A DNA stretch of 64,000 nt from Gallionella sp. (GTDB lineage Bacteria > Pseudomonadota > Gammaproteobacteria > Burkholderiales > Gallionellaceae), in the NCBI GenBank assembly GCA_030652475.1, contig JAUSAO010000083.1:1-64000 (forward strand). Reading direction: 5' to 3'. Positions within the stretch are counted from its first letter, which is position 1; each line of letters begins with the position of its first letter. Positions 34,439 through 45,299 of this stretch are shown here, piece by piece. A program made the translations under genes and the position numbers. A model generated the notes under the pieces. That model was not told where the DNA came from, ran no database searches, and saw nothing but the letters and a program-made list of their open reading frames with translations.

Positions 34439-34942
34439 ATGGCAATCTTACAAATTTTGCAGTATCCGGATGAACGTCTGCACACAATCGCGAGAAAGGT
34501 CGTGCAGGTTAATGATGTCACGCGTAAATTGGTGCGTGACATGGCGGAAACCATGTATGCTGCTCCGGGAGTCGGTCTGGCGGCAACCCAGGTAGATGTG
34601 CACGAACAGGTCATTGTGGTGGATATTTCCGAGACACATGATCAGTTGAGGGTGTTTATCAACCCGGAGATTCTGCGTCACAGCGGTGAATCAGAGGGCG
34701 AAGAAGGCTGTCTGTCGGTGCCGGGAATATACGAAAAGGTGCGCCGGGCAGATCATGTGACGGTACAGGCGCTTGATCAGGAAGGTAAGTCTTTCACTGT
34801 GCAGGCCGAGGGATTTTTGGCGGTTTGTATCCAGCACGAAATGGATCATTTGCGTGGCAAGGTATTCGTCGAATACTTGTCGCAACTTAAACAAACACGA
34901 TTGCGCGCCAAGCTGAAAAAGCGGCGGCGCGAAGCGCTGTAA
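34439..34942 (+). CDS. def: Peptide deformylase
   Basis: Removes the formyl group from nascent proteins. The 167-residue protein has all three motifs: [15 protein letters not shown] and HEMDHLRG. The cysteine of motif 2 and both histidines of motif 3 ligate the metal. The tail is lysine- and arginine-rich ([10 protein letters not shown]). It is first of def-fmt-rsmB, which handle translation start and ribosome maturation. Confidence 0.97.
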   Translation: MAILQILQYPDERLHTIARKVVQVNDVTRKLVRDMAETMYAAPGVGLAATQVDVHEQVIVVDISETHDQLRVFINPEILRHSGESEGEEGCLSVPGIYEKVRRADHVTVQALDQEGKSFTVQAEGFLAVCIQHEMDHLRGKVFVEYLSQLKQTRLRAKLKKRRREAL

Positions 34943-34957
34943 CGTACAAATCGCGTA

Positions 34958-35075
34958 GCGAATCGTTTGCCCCCTCGCCCACTTGTGGGAGATAACCAGC
35001 GCTTGGGCATCGTTCTCTGATGCCTTAGTCGAATGGCTAGTTGTTTCATCAGGGTTGGGGAGAGGGAAACGGGCA
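34958..35075. repeat. REP-like repeat with a palindromic element nested inside, before fmt
   Basis: The outer repeat begins GCGAATCGTTTGCCCCCTCG (34958) and ends with GGTTGGGGAGAGGG (35053-35067). Between these, 34992-35052 holds the third copy of the atpA-atpG palindromic element: it starts ATAACCAGC and ends GAATGGCTAGTTGTTTCATC, but its inner stem is GGCATC/GATGCC rather than GCAACC/GGTTGC. Removing it would leave a continuous GTGGGAGAGGGTTGGGGAG-type repeat. Confidence 0.75.
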
Positions 35076-35130
35076 TGACGTTTTTTATAATATTAGGGGC
35101 GGCAATTTGGCCATGCCCGTTAGGCTCTCC

Positions 35131-36063
35131 GTGAAAATAATTTTTGCTGGTACGCCGCAATTCGCAGCCAGTGCCCTGGCTGCGTTGCTCGAAAAGCATC
35201 AAGTTGTCGCCGTGTTGACGCAGCCGGACCGTCCGTCGGGGCGCGGCATGCAGCTTACTGCCAGCCCGGTGAAACAGCTCGCCTTGCAACATGGACTGAC
35301 GGTTTTGCAGCCAGATAGCCTCAAGACTGAACAGGCTCAGCATGAGATTGCCGCACTGGATGCCGATGTTATGGTGGTGGCAGCCTATGGCTTGATCTTG
35401 CCAAAAGCAGTGCTGGAATTGCCGCGTTACGGTTGTTTGAATATTCATGCTTCGCTGCTGCCGCGATGGCGAGGGGCGGCACCGATACAACGGGCGATAC
35501 TGGCGGGTGACAGCGAGACCGGCATCACGATCATGCAGATGGATGCGGGCTTGGATACGGGCGACATGCTATCGCGCCACGCGTGTCCGATCACAGCCGA
35601 GGATACCGCTCAGACCTTGCATGACAAGCTTGCAAAAATTGGCGCTGACAGCCTGCTTGCTACCTTGTGTTCACTGGAAAAAGGCAGTTTGATCCCGGTC
35701 AGACAAGATGACGGTGCCGCGTGTTATGCAGCCAAGTTGCTCAAAGGCGAGGCGCAGATTGATTGGCGGCAGGATGCACTACAAATAGCGCGGGCGGTGC
35801 GTGCCTACAATCCTTTCCCGGTGTGTCAGGCCAGGCTGAATAATGTGGTTTTAAAAATTTGGCAGGCGGGCTTATGTTCGGAGCAGTCCGGCATGCCTGG
35901 CGAGATATTGGCTGTGGATAAGCAAGGCGTTACTGTTGCCTGCGGCAAAGGCGCACTGCTTTTAACGGTGTTGCAACGTCCTGGCGGCAAGGCGCAACCG
36001 GCTGTGCAATTTCTGCAGGCGATGCCGATTCGTGTTGGTGATAATTTTTCGATAATCGAATGA
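35131..36063 (+). CDS. fmt: Methionyl-tRNA formyltransferase
   Basis: Formylates initiator Met-tRNA. GTG at 35131 is chosen because TTAGG lies 6 bases upstream and the product then begins KIIFAGTPQFA like the family; an ATG at 35113 would add six residues. The 310-residue protein has the N-terminal hydrolase-type domain with SLLPRWRGAAPIQRAI (catalytic His just before, NIHASLLP) and a C-terminal tRNA-binding barrel. It partners def in one operon. Confidence 0.95.
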   Translation: MKIIFAGTPQFAASALAALLEKHQVVAVLTQPDRPSGRGMQLTASPVKQLALQHGLTVLQPDSLKTEQAQHEIAALDADVMVVAAYGLILPKAVLELPRYGCLNIHASLLPRWRGAAPIQRAILAGDSETGITIMQMDAGLDTGDMLSRHACPITAEDTAQTLHDKLAKIGADSLLATLCSLEKGSLIPVRQDDGAACYAAKLLKGEAQIDWRQDALQIARAVRAYNPFPVCQARLNNVVLKIWQAGLCSEQSGMPGEILAVDKQGVTVACGKGALLLTVLQRPGGKAQPAVQFLQAMPIRVGDNFSIIE

Positions 36064-36118
36064 GCAGAAGATAAGAAGTGGCCCAATTATGATAAAACTA
36101 CCGACGTTCGTTTCTTCA

Positions 36119-36165
36119 CCTCTCTCCTCTCCCGCATGCGGGAAAGAAGGGGCTAAACGATTCTC
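36119..36165. repeat. REP-like repeat after fmt, inverted relative to the copy before fmt
   Basis: The minus strand reads GAGAATCGTTTAGCCCCTTC and then TTCCCGCATGCGGGAGAGGA, closely matching the outer repeat at 34958-35067 without its insertion. The two copies are in opposite orientation and flank fmt. CCCGCATGCGGG is itself a short hairpin. Confidence 0.7.
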
Positions 36166-36184
36166 CATGCGGGTATCGTTCTAA

Positions 36185-37450
36185 ATGCATAATATTCAAC
36201 TCGCCGCCCTGCAGATAGTTCAGCAAGTGATGGTGGACGGGCGCAACCTCAATCAAGTACTGGATGAATCACTGCGCAGAAAATCGGTCTGGACACCCGC
36301 ACAGCGTGCGGCCCTGCAAGATTTGAGCTATGGCACGTTACGTTTTTACGGTCAATTGAATGCGGTGCTTGATTTATTGTTGCACAAGCACATGACGGAT
36401 AACCGGATCACTTATTTGCTGCTGGTCGCACTTTATCAATTGCAATACACCAAGGCGGCGCAGCATGCGGTGGTGGATTATGCCGTGCGTTCGGCAGATA
36501 TTCTGAATCCAAAAATCAGGGGCTTGGTCAATGCGATTTTGCGTAATTTTTTGCGTAATCAGGCCGACTTGCTTGCGCAGGCTGCGCTTAAACCAGAAGG
36601 GCAATACAGTCATCAACAGTGGTGGATAGACGAGCTCAGGGCTCAGTATGGTGAGTGTGCTGCCGCGATACTCGAAGCCGGGAATCAACACCCGCCGATG
36701 ACGCTAAGGATTAATCAGCGGCGTGGCACGACAGAGGATTATCTGGCGCAACTGGTAGAGCATGGCCTGTCTGCCCGGCGAATAGCGCCGGATGCGCTGC
36801 AATTGGACAAGCCGGTGTCAGTGGACAAGGTGCCCGGGTTTTTTTCCGGCAGCGTGTCTGTGCAGGATGCGGGCGCACAGTATGCCGCACGTGTGCTGGA
36901 TGTTCACGATGGCATGCGCGTGCTGGATGCGTGCGCGGCGCCGGGCGGCAAGACAGCGCACATTCTGGAGCGGGCAGACGTTGAGATGGTGGCATTGGAC
37001 AAGGATGAAAAACGCCTGACGCGTGTAGCAGAAAATTTGCAGCGTCTGGAATTGTCCGCAACGCTATTGGCCGGGGATGCCGCCCAACCCGAAGACTGGT
37101 GGGATGGCAAACAGTTTGAACGTATCCTGGCCGATGTGCCCTGCTCCGCCACCGGCGTAGTGCGTCGCCACCCCGATATCAAATGGTTGCGCCGCAAAAA
37201 GGATATTGCCTCTTTTGCTGCCCAACAGTCCGGTATTTTGCAATCATTGTGGCCGCTATTGGCGCAGGAGGGTAAATTGCTATACGCCACTTGTTCTATC
37301 TTTAGTCAAGAAAATCAGGATGTTATAGACGAGTTTCTGATAAAAAATCCGGGGGCGCAACAGCTGGCAATTGATTTGCCTAATGGGGCTTTGTTGCCAA
37401 ACGATGAGCATGATGGATTTTTCTATGCCTTGCTGCAAAAAACTGCTTAA
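36185..37450 (+). CDS. rsmB: 16S rRNA (cytosine-967-C5)-methyltransferase
   Basis: Methylates C967 of 16S rRNA. The 421-residue protein has an N-terminal NusB-like RNA-binding domain (about 1-140, LAALQIVQQVMVDGRNLNQ) and a SAM-dependent methyltransferase domain with DACAAPGGKTAHILE. The two catalytic cysteine motifs, ADVPCSATGVVRRHPDIKWL and LLYATCSIF, are intact. Its end overlaps the DUF4390 gene by about 26 bp. Confidence 0.96.
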   Translation: MHNIQLAALQIVQQVMVDGRNLNQVLDESLRRKSVWTPAQRAALQDLSYGTLRFYGQLNAVLDLLLHKHMTDNRITYLLLVALYQLQYTKAAQHAVVDYAVRSADILNPKIRGLVNAILRNFLRNQADLLAQAALKPEGQYSHQQWWIDELRAQYGECAAAILEAGNQHPPMTLRINQRRGTTEDYLAQLVEHGLSARRIAPDALQLDKPVSVDKVPGFFSGSVSVQDAGAQYAARVLDVHDGMRVLDACAAPGGKTAHILERADVEMVALDKDEKRLTRVAENLQRLELSATLLAGDAAQPEDWWDGKQFERILADVPCSATGVVRRHPDIKWLRRKKDIASFAAQQSGILQSLWPLLAQEGKLLYATCSIFSQENQDVIDEFLIKNPGAQQLAIDLPNGALLPNDEHDGFFYALLQKTA

Positions 37451-38015
37451 GGTCTTTCTGGGGCTGTACTTGTTGATGGGGCTGTTTGCCGCAACAGCAC
37501 ACGCGGATGGAATAGACGTAAATAAAGCAGAAATTCGGCTGGGTGAGGAGGGGTATCAGCTCGCGGCAGATTTCAACGTCAACCTGAGTTATACCGTTCA
37601 GCAGGCGTTGTCGTTGGGGGTGCCGCTCTATTTTGTGGGCGAATTTTCGCTGACACGTTCGCGGTGGTATTGGCTGGACGAACAAGTATTTCAGGGTGAG
37701 CAATCCGTCAAGCTTTCATATAACGTCCTTACCCGTCAGTACCGTATCTCACGCGGCTCGCTGTTTCAGAACTTTGCCAGCCTGGATGAAATGTTGCGTA
37801 TTCTGGAGCGGCAAAACTCGGCGCTCATTCCCGCAGAAATGATAAAAAAAGAGGCGAACTATGTTGCCGCCGTGCGTTTGCGTTTGGATACCAGGCAGCT
37901 GCCCAAATTGATGCAGGTGAATGTGCTGACCAGCAAAGACTGGGATCTGGATTCGGGCTGGTATCGCTGGGTGATGCGTTCGGCAGACGTGCGTAACACG
38001 GGCAAGGCGGAGTGA
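37425..38015 (+). CDS. DUF4390 protein, exported
   Basis: About 196 residues starting with a signal peptide (MPCCKKLLKVFLGLYLLMGL, then ATAHA). Several upstream starts within rsmB are possible; ATG 37425 has GGA 7 bases before it. The body matches DUF4390, a beta-rich periplasmic family (LGVPLYFVGEFSLTRSRWYW and LSYNVLTRQYRIS). It lies 7 bp before ntrY, and this arrangement is common in betaproteobacteria, which suggests a link to the NtrY sensor. Confidence 0.87.
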   Translation: MPCCKKLLKVFLGLYLLMGLFAATAHADGIDVNKAEIRLGEEGYQLAADFNVNLSYTVQQALSLGVPLYFVGEFSLTRSRWYWLDEQVFQGEQSVKLSYNVLTRQYRISRGSLFQNFASLDEMLRILERQNSALIPAEMIKKEANYVAAVRLRLDTRQLPKLMQVNVLTSKDWDLDSGWYRWVMRSADVRNTGKAE

Positions 38016-38022
38016 GGGCGCA

Positions 38023-40149
38023 GTGAAATATCTGATTACCTTAAGTCTCATCGCAGTGACGGTCTTGCTGTATCTGTTATCCAGCCGCAGCGCGAATACC
38101 GAAGTATTTTCCGTCAGCTATTACGGCTTGCTTGGATTGACTGGTTTGCTGGCGTTAGGCCTGTCAGGTCTGGTTGCCTTTCAGTTTTGGCGCTTGCGCG
38201 ACAAATTAAGGAAGAAGGTGTTTGGCGCCAAGCTGACTTTACGTCTGGTGCTATTTTTCACCCTGGTAGCCGTTTTGCCCGGAATATTGGTCTATGCCGT
38301 ATCGGTCAATTTTTTATCGAAGAGCATTGAGTCGTGGTTCGATGTACGCGTGGAAAAGGCGCTGGAAGGCGGCCTTAATCTGGGCAGAAGCGGGCTGGAC
38401 AATAGCCTCAAGGAGCTGTCGAAAAAGACCCAGTTTGTCGCCCTCTTACTGTCAGAAAAAAATCCCGTGCAGTTTCAGAATGCACTGGCTCAGCTAATCG
38501 ATGAAGGCATGGCGCAGGAGGCGGCTGTATTCGGCCAGGGCGGCAAATTGCTCGCCTTTGCCGCCAGCGATAATGCGCTGTTGCCCGATATTCCAGACGA
38601 AAGCCTGATGCAGCAGGTGCGGGAAAAGGGACAATACTCGGTTATTGAGGCGATGCCCAACAAGGCGATGAGTTTGCGGGTGTTGGCCTTGGTGAATGCA
38701 AATAGCTATTCGGGGGCGAACTATATTCTGCAATTCAATCAGGCTGTTCCCAAGCAGATTGAAGACGATGCGGAGATGGTGCAATCGGTCTATCGTGACT
38801 ATCAGGAACTGACGCTCTCCAGGCTGGGGCTAAAGCGTTTATATGGCATCACGCTGACGCTGTCGTTGTTGGTGGTATTGCTCACGGCGATATCGGTGGC
38901 ATTTTATATCAGCGAGCGACTGGGTTCTTCGCTGGAAGCGCTGGCGGAGGGCACCCGGGCGGTCGCGCAGGGGGATTTTACCGGACAACACCCGATACGC
39001 AGTAGCGATGAATTGGGTGCGCTGACGGGTTTGTTCAATCAAATGACCAACCAGTTGGCTGATGCCAGACGAGCCAGCGAACAGCAGCAGCGCGAAGTTG
39101 AAAGCGCCAAGGGCTATCTGGAAAGTGTGCTGACACATCTCTCATCGGGGGTGCTGGCACTCGATGGTGAATTCCGCTTGCGTTCGGTGAATACCAGTGC
39201 CGCCCATATTTTGGGCGCGCCCCTGCAGGATATGCAGCGTATGTCCTTGCAGCAAATTGCGGATAAATTCACTTTATTGCATTCCTTTTGTAAAAGCATT
39301 ACAAATGCATTTTCGGGAACCAGCAATGGTGAATGGCAGCGTCAAATTGAAAGGCTGAGCAAAAATGGCAACCAGATTCTGTTGATCCGTGGAACGCGTC
39401 TGCCTCAGGGCGCTGAGGCAGGATTCGTCGTGGTTTTTGATGACATCAGTCATTTGTTGCAGGCGGAGCGTCAGGCCGCCTGGGGTGAGGTAGCTCGCCG
39501 CCTGGCCCATGAAATCAGGAACCCGCTCACGCCGATACAGCTCTCGGCAGAGCGTTTGCAATACAAGTTAAGTGACAAATTGGATGAGAGTGATGCGAAG
39601 TTGTTGCGGCGTGCCACACAAACTATCGTCAGCCAGGTGTCGGCGATGAAAAATATGGTGAGTGATTTTGCTGATTACGCACGCGGCCCTTCTTTGAAAT
39701 TGACCCGTCTGGATCTGCATCGATTGATTAAGGAAGTTCTGGGCCTGTATGAGGCCAACGCAGTACCCATTACGCTGAATCTGCAGGCCGGTTGCGCCGA
39801 GATTAATGGAGATGCAACGCGCTTGCGTCAAGTGTTGCACAATCTTTTCCAGAATGCGCAAGACGCGTTGCAGGGAATTGCCCAGCCGGAGATCGTCTTG
39901 AGCAGTGAAATCGGGCAAGGGGAGATTCATTTGCGCGTGTCGGATAATGGAACAGGCTTCCCTGAGAGTGTGTTGTCACGCGCTTTTGAGCCTTATATGA
40001 CGACGAAGACCAAAGGCACCGGCTTGGGCCTGGCGATTGTGAAAAAAATCATCGAGGAGCATGGTGGTCGAATAACGCTTGAGAATGGTGTAAACGGCGG
40101 AGCGTACGTAAATATCAGCCTGTCGTTGAATGAGGAGGGGCAAGAATGA
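38023..40149 (+). CDS. ntrY: Sensor histidine kinase NtrY
   Basis: Membrane sensor of the NtrYX pair, linked in other bacteria to nitrogen and redox control. The 708-residue protein starts at GTG (GAGG 6 bases upstream). It has three or more N-terminal membrane helices, a periplasmic loop, a fourth helix near 280-300 and a HAMP region. A PAS domain (about 360-470) is followed by the dimerisation domain with phosphorylated H496 in RRLAHEIRNPLTPIQ, and a HATPase domain ending around 705. It overlaps ntrX by 4 bp. Confidence 0.94.
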   Translation: MKYLITLSLIAVTVLLYLLSSRSANTEVFSVSYYGLLGLTGLLALGLSGLVAFQFWRLRDKLRKKVFGAKLTLRLVLFFTLVAVLPGILVYAVSVNFLSKSIESWFDVRVEKALEGGLNLGRSGLDNSLKELSKKTQFVALLLSEKNPVQFQNALAQLIDEGMAQEAAVFGQGGKLLAFAASDNALLPDIPDESLMQQVREKGQYSVIEAMPNKAMSLRVLALVNANSYSGANYILQFNQAVPKQIEDDAEMVQSVYRDYQELTLSRLGLKRLYGITLTLSLLVVLLTAISVAFYISERLGSSLEALAEGTRAVAQGDFTGQHPIRSSDELGALTGLFNQMTNQLADARRASEQQQREVESAKGYLESVLTHLSSGVLALDGEFRLRSVNTSAAHILGAPLQDMQRMSLQQIADKFTLLHSFCKSITNAFSGTSNGEWQRQIERLSKNGNQILLIRGTRLPQGAEAGFVVVFDDISHLLQAERQAAWGEVARRLAHEIRNPLTPIQLSAERLQYKLSDKLDESDAKLLRRATQTIVSQVSAMKNMVSDFADYARGPSLKLTRLDLHRLIKEVLGLYEANAVPITLNLQAGCAEINGDATRLRQVLHNLFQNAQDALQGIAQPEIVLSSEIGQGEIHLRVSDNGTGFPESVLSRAFEPYMTTKTKGTGLGLAIVKKIIEEHGGRITLENGVNGGAYVNISLSLNEEGQE

Positions 40150-40790
40150 GCAAACAGATTCTGGTTGTGGATGATGAAGTTGGCATACGTGAATTGCTGG
40201 CGGAAATTTTATTTGACGAGGGTTATCAGGTTCATCTGGCTGAAAATGCCGAACAGGCACGCGTGTACCGGCATGAATTTGAACCCGATTTGGTGTTGCT
40301 GGATATATGGATGCCCGATACTGATGGCGTAACGCTGTTGAAGGAGTGGGTCGAGCAGGATTTGCTGACCATGCCGGTGGTGATGATGTCCGGCCATGGC
40401 ACGATAGAGACCGCCGTTGAGGCAACGCGCATCGGTGCGGTGGATTTTCTGGAGAAGCCCATTTCGCTGCAAAAACTGCTGAATACCGTAGCCAAAGCTA
40501 TCAAGGAAGGCGCGGCAATAATAAAAACCCCGGTTGCTGTTGATGTCGCGCAAAATCTGGTTGTCGAAATGGATGGCGCCACTATGAACTTTCCCTTGCC
40601 TCTGGATTTGCCGCTACGCGAAGCGCGCGAACATTTTGATGCAATATACTTTGATTACCATTTGCAAAAAGAGGCTGGCAACGTATCGCGTGTGGCAGAA
40701 AAAATAGGCCTGGAGCGCACACATCTGTACCGCAAACTTAAACAACTGGGTATAAAAGTTGCCAAAAAAAGCGGCGAAAATGAGCATTAG
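40146..40790 (+). CDS. ntrX: Response regulator NtrX-like, receiver plus Fis-type HTH
   Basis: Partner of NtrY. The 214-residue protein has a receiver domain (about 1-125) with phospho-acceptor D53 in LVLLDIWMPDTDG, and a C-terminal Fis-type helix-turn-helix (GNVSRVAEKIGLERTHLYRK, about 180-205). Typical NtrX proteins have about 450 residues because an AAA+ sigma-54 activator domain lies between these. Here that domain is absent, so direct activation of sigma-54 promoters is not expected. It may act as a repressor or DNA-binding switch. Not a frameshift: the frame is continuous. Confidence 0.88.
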   Translation: MSKQILVVDDEVGIRELLAEILFDEGYQVHLAENAEQARVYRHEFEPDLVLLDIWMPDTDGVTLLKEWVEQDLLTMPVVMMSGHGTIETAVEATRIGAVDFLEKPISLQKLLNTVAKAIKEGAAIIKTPVAVDVAQNLVVEMDGATMNFPLPLDLPLREAREHFDAIYFDYHLQKEAGNVSRVAEKIGLERTHLYRKLKQLGIKVAKKSGENEH

Positions 40791-40921
40791 CAGCGTTCAA
40801 CAACAACAAGAAATTGGTAAGTTTGTTGCTGTATTCCGGGGTGTGCGGCATAATTCCAACAATTAACATTCGGCGTTAAACATAAACCCATCCCCTTGGG
40901 ATGTTTCGGAGGAGTCAGTAA

Positions 40922-42937
40922 ATGACAGCAAATCGTAGTATTACACCACCAAAGTACAATGACATAACCAGCGCAATCCGCATGCTGGCCGTAGATGCTG
41001 TGCAAAAAGCAAACTCCGGTCATCCGGGCGCACCTATGGGTATGGCAGAGATTGCTGATGTGCTTTGGAATCGCCATCTGCGTCACAATCCGGCCAACCC
41101 CAAGTGGCCTGGCCGTGACCGCTTCATGATGTCCAATGGCCACGGCTCAATGCTGGTATACGCATTGTTGCATTTGTCCGGTTACGACTTGCCTATTGAT
41201 GAGCTGAAGCGTTTCCGTCAAATGCATTCCAAGACGCCGGGCCATCCTGAATATGGTTACACCGCCGGCGTGGAAACAACCGGTGGTCCGCTCGGTCAGG
41301 GCATCACCAATGCCGTAGGTATGGCGATGGCAGAAAAGTTGCTGGCGGCAGAATTCAACAAGCCGGGGCATGAGATCGTCAACCACAACACCTATGTGTT
41401 CATGGGCGACGGCTGCATGATGGAAGGTATTTCGCATGAGGCTTGTGCGCTGGCCGGAACCTGGGGTCTGGGCAAGCTTATGGCTTTCTGGGATGATAAC
41501 GAAATATCGATTGACGGTCATACCAACGGCTGGTTCACTGACGACACTGCAAAGCGTTTTGAGGCTTATGGCTGGCACGTCGTTGCGAATGTTGAAGGTC
41601 ATGATTCAGCAGCCATTGACGCCGCGATTCGTGCGGGTCACGCTGTTACCGACAAGCCTACCCTGATTTGCTGCAAGACTGTTATTGGCGCAGGTTCTCC
41701 TAACAAGGAAGGCACTCACGATGTGCATGGCGCGGCATTGGGCGAGGCTGAAGTGGCCGCAACCCGTGCGCACCTTGGCTGGAATTATCCTCCGTTTGAA
41801 ATCCCTACGCATGTGTATGAAGCGTGGGATGCGCGTACGCGCGGTGAAGGCCTAGAGAAATTGTGGAATAACAAGTTCGCCGAATATCGCGCAGCTTATC
41901 CGGCAGAAGCGGCTGAATTTGAGCGCCGTACCAAGAGTGAACTGCCAGCTGGCTGGGCAGAGCATGCAGCCGCTGCGATCGCTGCGACCAATGCCAAAGG
42001 TGAGACCATTGCAACGCGCAAGGCATCACAAAACGCAATCAATGCGCTGGCGCCTGCGTTGCCTGAGTTTCTGGGCGGCTCAGCCGATCTGACTGGCTCA
42101 AACTTGACCAACTGGACAGGCTGCAAGCATGTACATGGCAAGACCACCGGCAACTACATCAGCTACGGTGTACGCGAATTCGGTATGTCACACATCATGA
42201 ACGGCATGGCATTGCATGGCGGCTTGCTGCCATTCGGCGGCACCTTCCTGATGTTCTCCGAATATGCGCGTAATGCATTGCGTATGGCCGCACTGATGAA
42301 GCAGCGTGTGATTTTTGTTTACACCCATGACTCCATCGGTCTGGGCGAAGATGGCCCGACTCACCAACCCGTTGAACAGACTGCAACGCTGCGTCATATT
42401 CCCAACATGGAAACATGGCGTCCGTGCGACACCGTTGAATCCATCGTGTGCTGGGTTGCCGCAGTTGAACGCAATGACGGGCCTTCCAGCCTGATCTTCA
42501 GTCGCCAGAACTTGCAATTCCAGAAGCGTGATGCGGCGCAAATCGCCAATATCCGCAAGGGTGCATATGTGCTGTCTGAAGCCGCAGGTGGCAAGCCACA
42601 GGCTGTAATCATCGCGACGGGTTCCGAAGTAACCTTGGCACTGGATGCGCAAAAAGCACTGGCTGCGGATGGTATCAATGTGCGCGTAGTGTCCATGCCT
42701 TCGACCAATGTGTTCGATAAGCAGGATCAGGCTTACAAGGATAGCGTATTGCCCAGGGGTGTAAACCGCGTCGCTGTTGAAGCGGGTGTGACAGGCGGTT
42801 GGTACAAATATGTTGGTCTGGATGGCGCGGTGGTGGGCATGGATTGCTTCGGTGAATCCGCACCTGCGCCTGAATTGTTCAAGCACTTCGGTTTCACTGT
42901 GGAAAATGTAGTGAAGGCGGTCAAGGGCGTGCTGTAA
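40922..42937 (+). CDS. tkt: Transketolase
   Basis: Thiamine-diphosphate enzyme of the Calvin cycle and pentose phosphate pathway, moving two-carbon units between sugar phosphates. The 671-residue protein has [13 protein letters not shown], the ThDP motif GDGCMMEG...WDDN near 155-190 and the central pyrimidine domain ([18 protein letters not shown]). It heads the tkt-gap-pgk-pyk-fba run. The leader before it contains a CATCCC/GGGATG hairpin followed by GGAGGAG. Confidence 0.96.
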   Translation: MTANRSITPPKYNDITSAIRMLAVDAVQKANSGHPGAPMGMAEIADVLWNRHLRHNPANPKWPGRDRFMMSNGHGSMLVYALLHLSGYDLPIDELKRFRQMHSKTPGHPEYGYTAGVETTGGPLGQGITNAVGMAMAEKLLAAEFNKPGHEIVNHNTYVFMGDGCMMEGISHEACALAGTWGLGKLMAFWDDNEISIDGHTNGWFTDDTAKRFEAYGWHVVANVEGHDSAAIDAAIRAGHAVTDKPTLICCKTVIGAGSPNKEGTHDVHGAALGEAEVAATRAHLGWNYPPFEIPTHVYEAWDARTRGEGLEKLWNNKFAEYRAAYPAEAAEFERRTKSELPAGWAEHAAAAIAATNAKGETIATRKASQNAINALAPALPEFLGGSADLTGSNLTNWTGCKHVHGKTTGNYISYGVREFGMSHIMNGMALHGGLLPFGGTFLMFSEYARNALRMAALMKQRVIFVYTHDSIGLGEDGPTHQPVEQTATLRHIPNMETWRPCDTVESIVCWVAAVERNDGPSSLIFSRQNLQFQKRDAAQIANIRKGAYVLSEAAGGKPQAVIIATGSEVTLALDAQKALAADGINVRVVSMPSTNVFDKQDQAYKDSVLPRGVNRVAVEAGVTGGWYKYVGLDGAVVGMDCFGESAPAPELFKHFGFTVENVVKAVKGVL

Positions 42938-42969
42938 GGCTGAAAGACGACAAATTTATAAATAACTAA

Positions 42970-43983
<1,014 letters not shown>

Positions 43984-43989
43984 TAAAAT

Positions 43990-44062
43990 GGGAAGTGGGG
44001 AGTGGATAGTGGGAAGTAGGGAAAACCCGCTTTCACTCACCACTCACTACTTCCTACTCCCC
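43990..44062. repeat. G-rich inverted repeat between gap and pgk
   Basis: GGGAAGTGGGGAGTGG... (43990-44021) is answered by CCACTCACTACTTCCTACTC... (44040-44062) in an imperfect hairpin with arms of about 25-30 bp. The units GGGAAGT, GGGGAGT and GGATAGTG repeat inside one arm. Hairpins of this kind occur as dispersed repeats in bacterial intergenic DNA. Confidence 0.6.
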
Positions 44063-44087
44063 AAGTTTTACATTTATGGAGTAGAAA

Positions 44088-45284
44088 ATGTCCGTAATTA
44101 AAATGACCGATTTGGCTCTCAAGGGCAAACGCGTCCTGATCCGTTCTGATTTGAATGTGCCCGTCAAAGACGGCAAAGTGACATCCGATGCGCGCATCAC
44201 CGCCTCCATGGCCACGATCAATGCCGCGCTCAATGCGGGCGCACGCGTGATGGTGACCTCGCATCTGGGCCGCCCTGAAGAAGGCGTGTATTCCGAAGAG
44301 AATTCGCTGAAGCCGGTGGCAGATGTTATCGCCAACAAGCTGGGCAAGCCGGTGCGTCTGATCAAGGATTGGACAGAGGGTGGTTTTGATGTAGCCGAAG
44401 GTGAATTGGTATTGCTGGAAAATTGCCGCTTTAACAAAGGCGAGAAGAAAAGCAATGAAGAGCTTTCCAGGAAATATGCCGCCTTGTGCGACGTATTCGT
44501 CATGGATGCCTTCGGCACCGCGCACCGTGCTCAGGCATCGACTCATGGTGTGGCCAGATTTGCGCCCGTTGCTGCTGCCGGCATTTTGCTGACCGAAGAA
44601 CTGGAGGCACTGACTAAAGCGTTGCTCAGTCCGGCACGTCCGATGGTTGCCATCGTTGGCGGTTCCAAGGTTTCCACCAAGCTGACCGTACTCGAATCCT
44701 TATCTGAGAAATGCGAGCAGTTGGTCGTCGGTGGCGGCATCGCCAATACCTTCCTCAAGGCGACGGGGCACCCTGTCGGCAAGTCGCTGTGCGAGGATGA
44801 TCTGGTCCCAACTGCACAGGCTCTGATTGCCAAGATGACGGCACGTGGCGCCATTATTCCTATCGCGACCGATGTGGTGGTGGGTACGGCTGCACCATTT
44901 ATTCCGGGCAACGAGAATACACCGGCTATCCTGAAAGACGCCAAGGACGTTACCGATGAGGAAATGATTTTTGACATCGGCCCCAAGTCCGCACAGGAAA
45001 TCTGTGACATCATCATGAATGCTGGAACAGTCGTATGGAATGGTCCGGTCGGCGTGTTTGAATTTGATCAGTTTGGCGAAGGTACCAAAGCCATAGCTAA
45101 AGCCATAGCTGAAACAAAGGCCTTCACGCTTGCGGGTGGCGGCGACACGATTGCAGCGATTCAGAAGTACGATATTTTTGACAAAGTATCCTATATCTCC
45201 ACTGCAGGCGGTGCGTTTCTTGAGTTCCTCGAAGGCAAAACTTTGCCTGCGGTGGCGATTCTGGAAGAACGCGCTAAACAATAA
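44088..45284 (+). CDS. pgk: Phosphoglycerate kinase
   Basis: Uses 3-phosphoglycerate and ATP to make 1,3-bisphosphoglycerate in the Calvin direction, the reverse in glycolysis. The 398-residue protein has the substrate-binding start [20 protein letters not shown], the [16 protein letters not shown] segment and the C-terminal nucleotide-binding GGGDT motif near 350. It is separated from gap by a large inverted repeat, so a partial terminator or processing site may lie between them. Confidence 0.97.
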   Translation: MSVIKMTDLALKGKRVLIRSDLNVPVKDGKVTSDARITASMATINAALNAGARVMVTSHLGRPEEGVYSEENSLKPVADVIANKLGKPVRLIKDWTEGGFDVAEGELVLLENCRFNKGEKKSNEELSRKYAALCDVFVMDAFGTAHRAQASTHGVARFAPVAAAGILLTEELEALTKALLSPARPMVAIVGGSKVSTKLTVLESLSEKCEQLVVGGGIANTFLKATGHPVGKSLCEDDLVPTAQALIAKMTARGAIIPIATDVVVGTAAPFIPGNENTPAILKDAKDVTDEEMIFDIGPKSAQEICDIIMNAGTVVWNGPVGVFEFDQFGEGTKAIAKAIAETKAFTLAGGGDTIAAIQKYDIFDKVSYISTAGGAFLEFLEGKTLPAVAILEERAKQ

Positions 45285-45299
45285 TTTACTAGGAATCAC

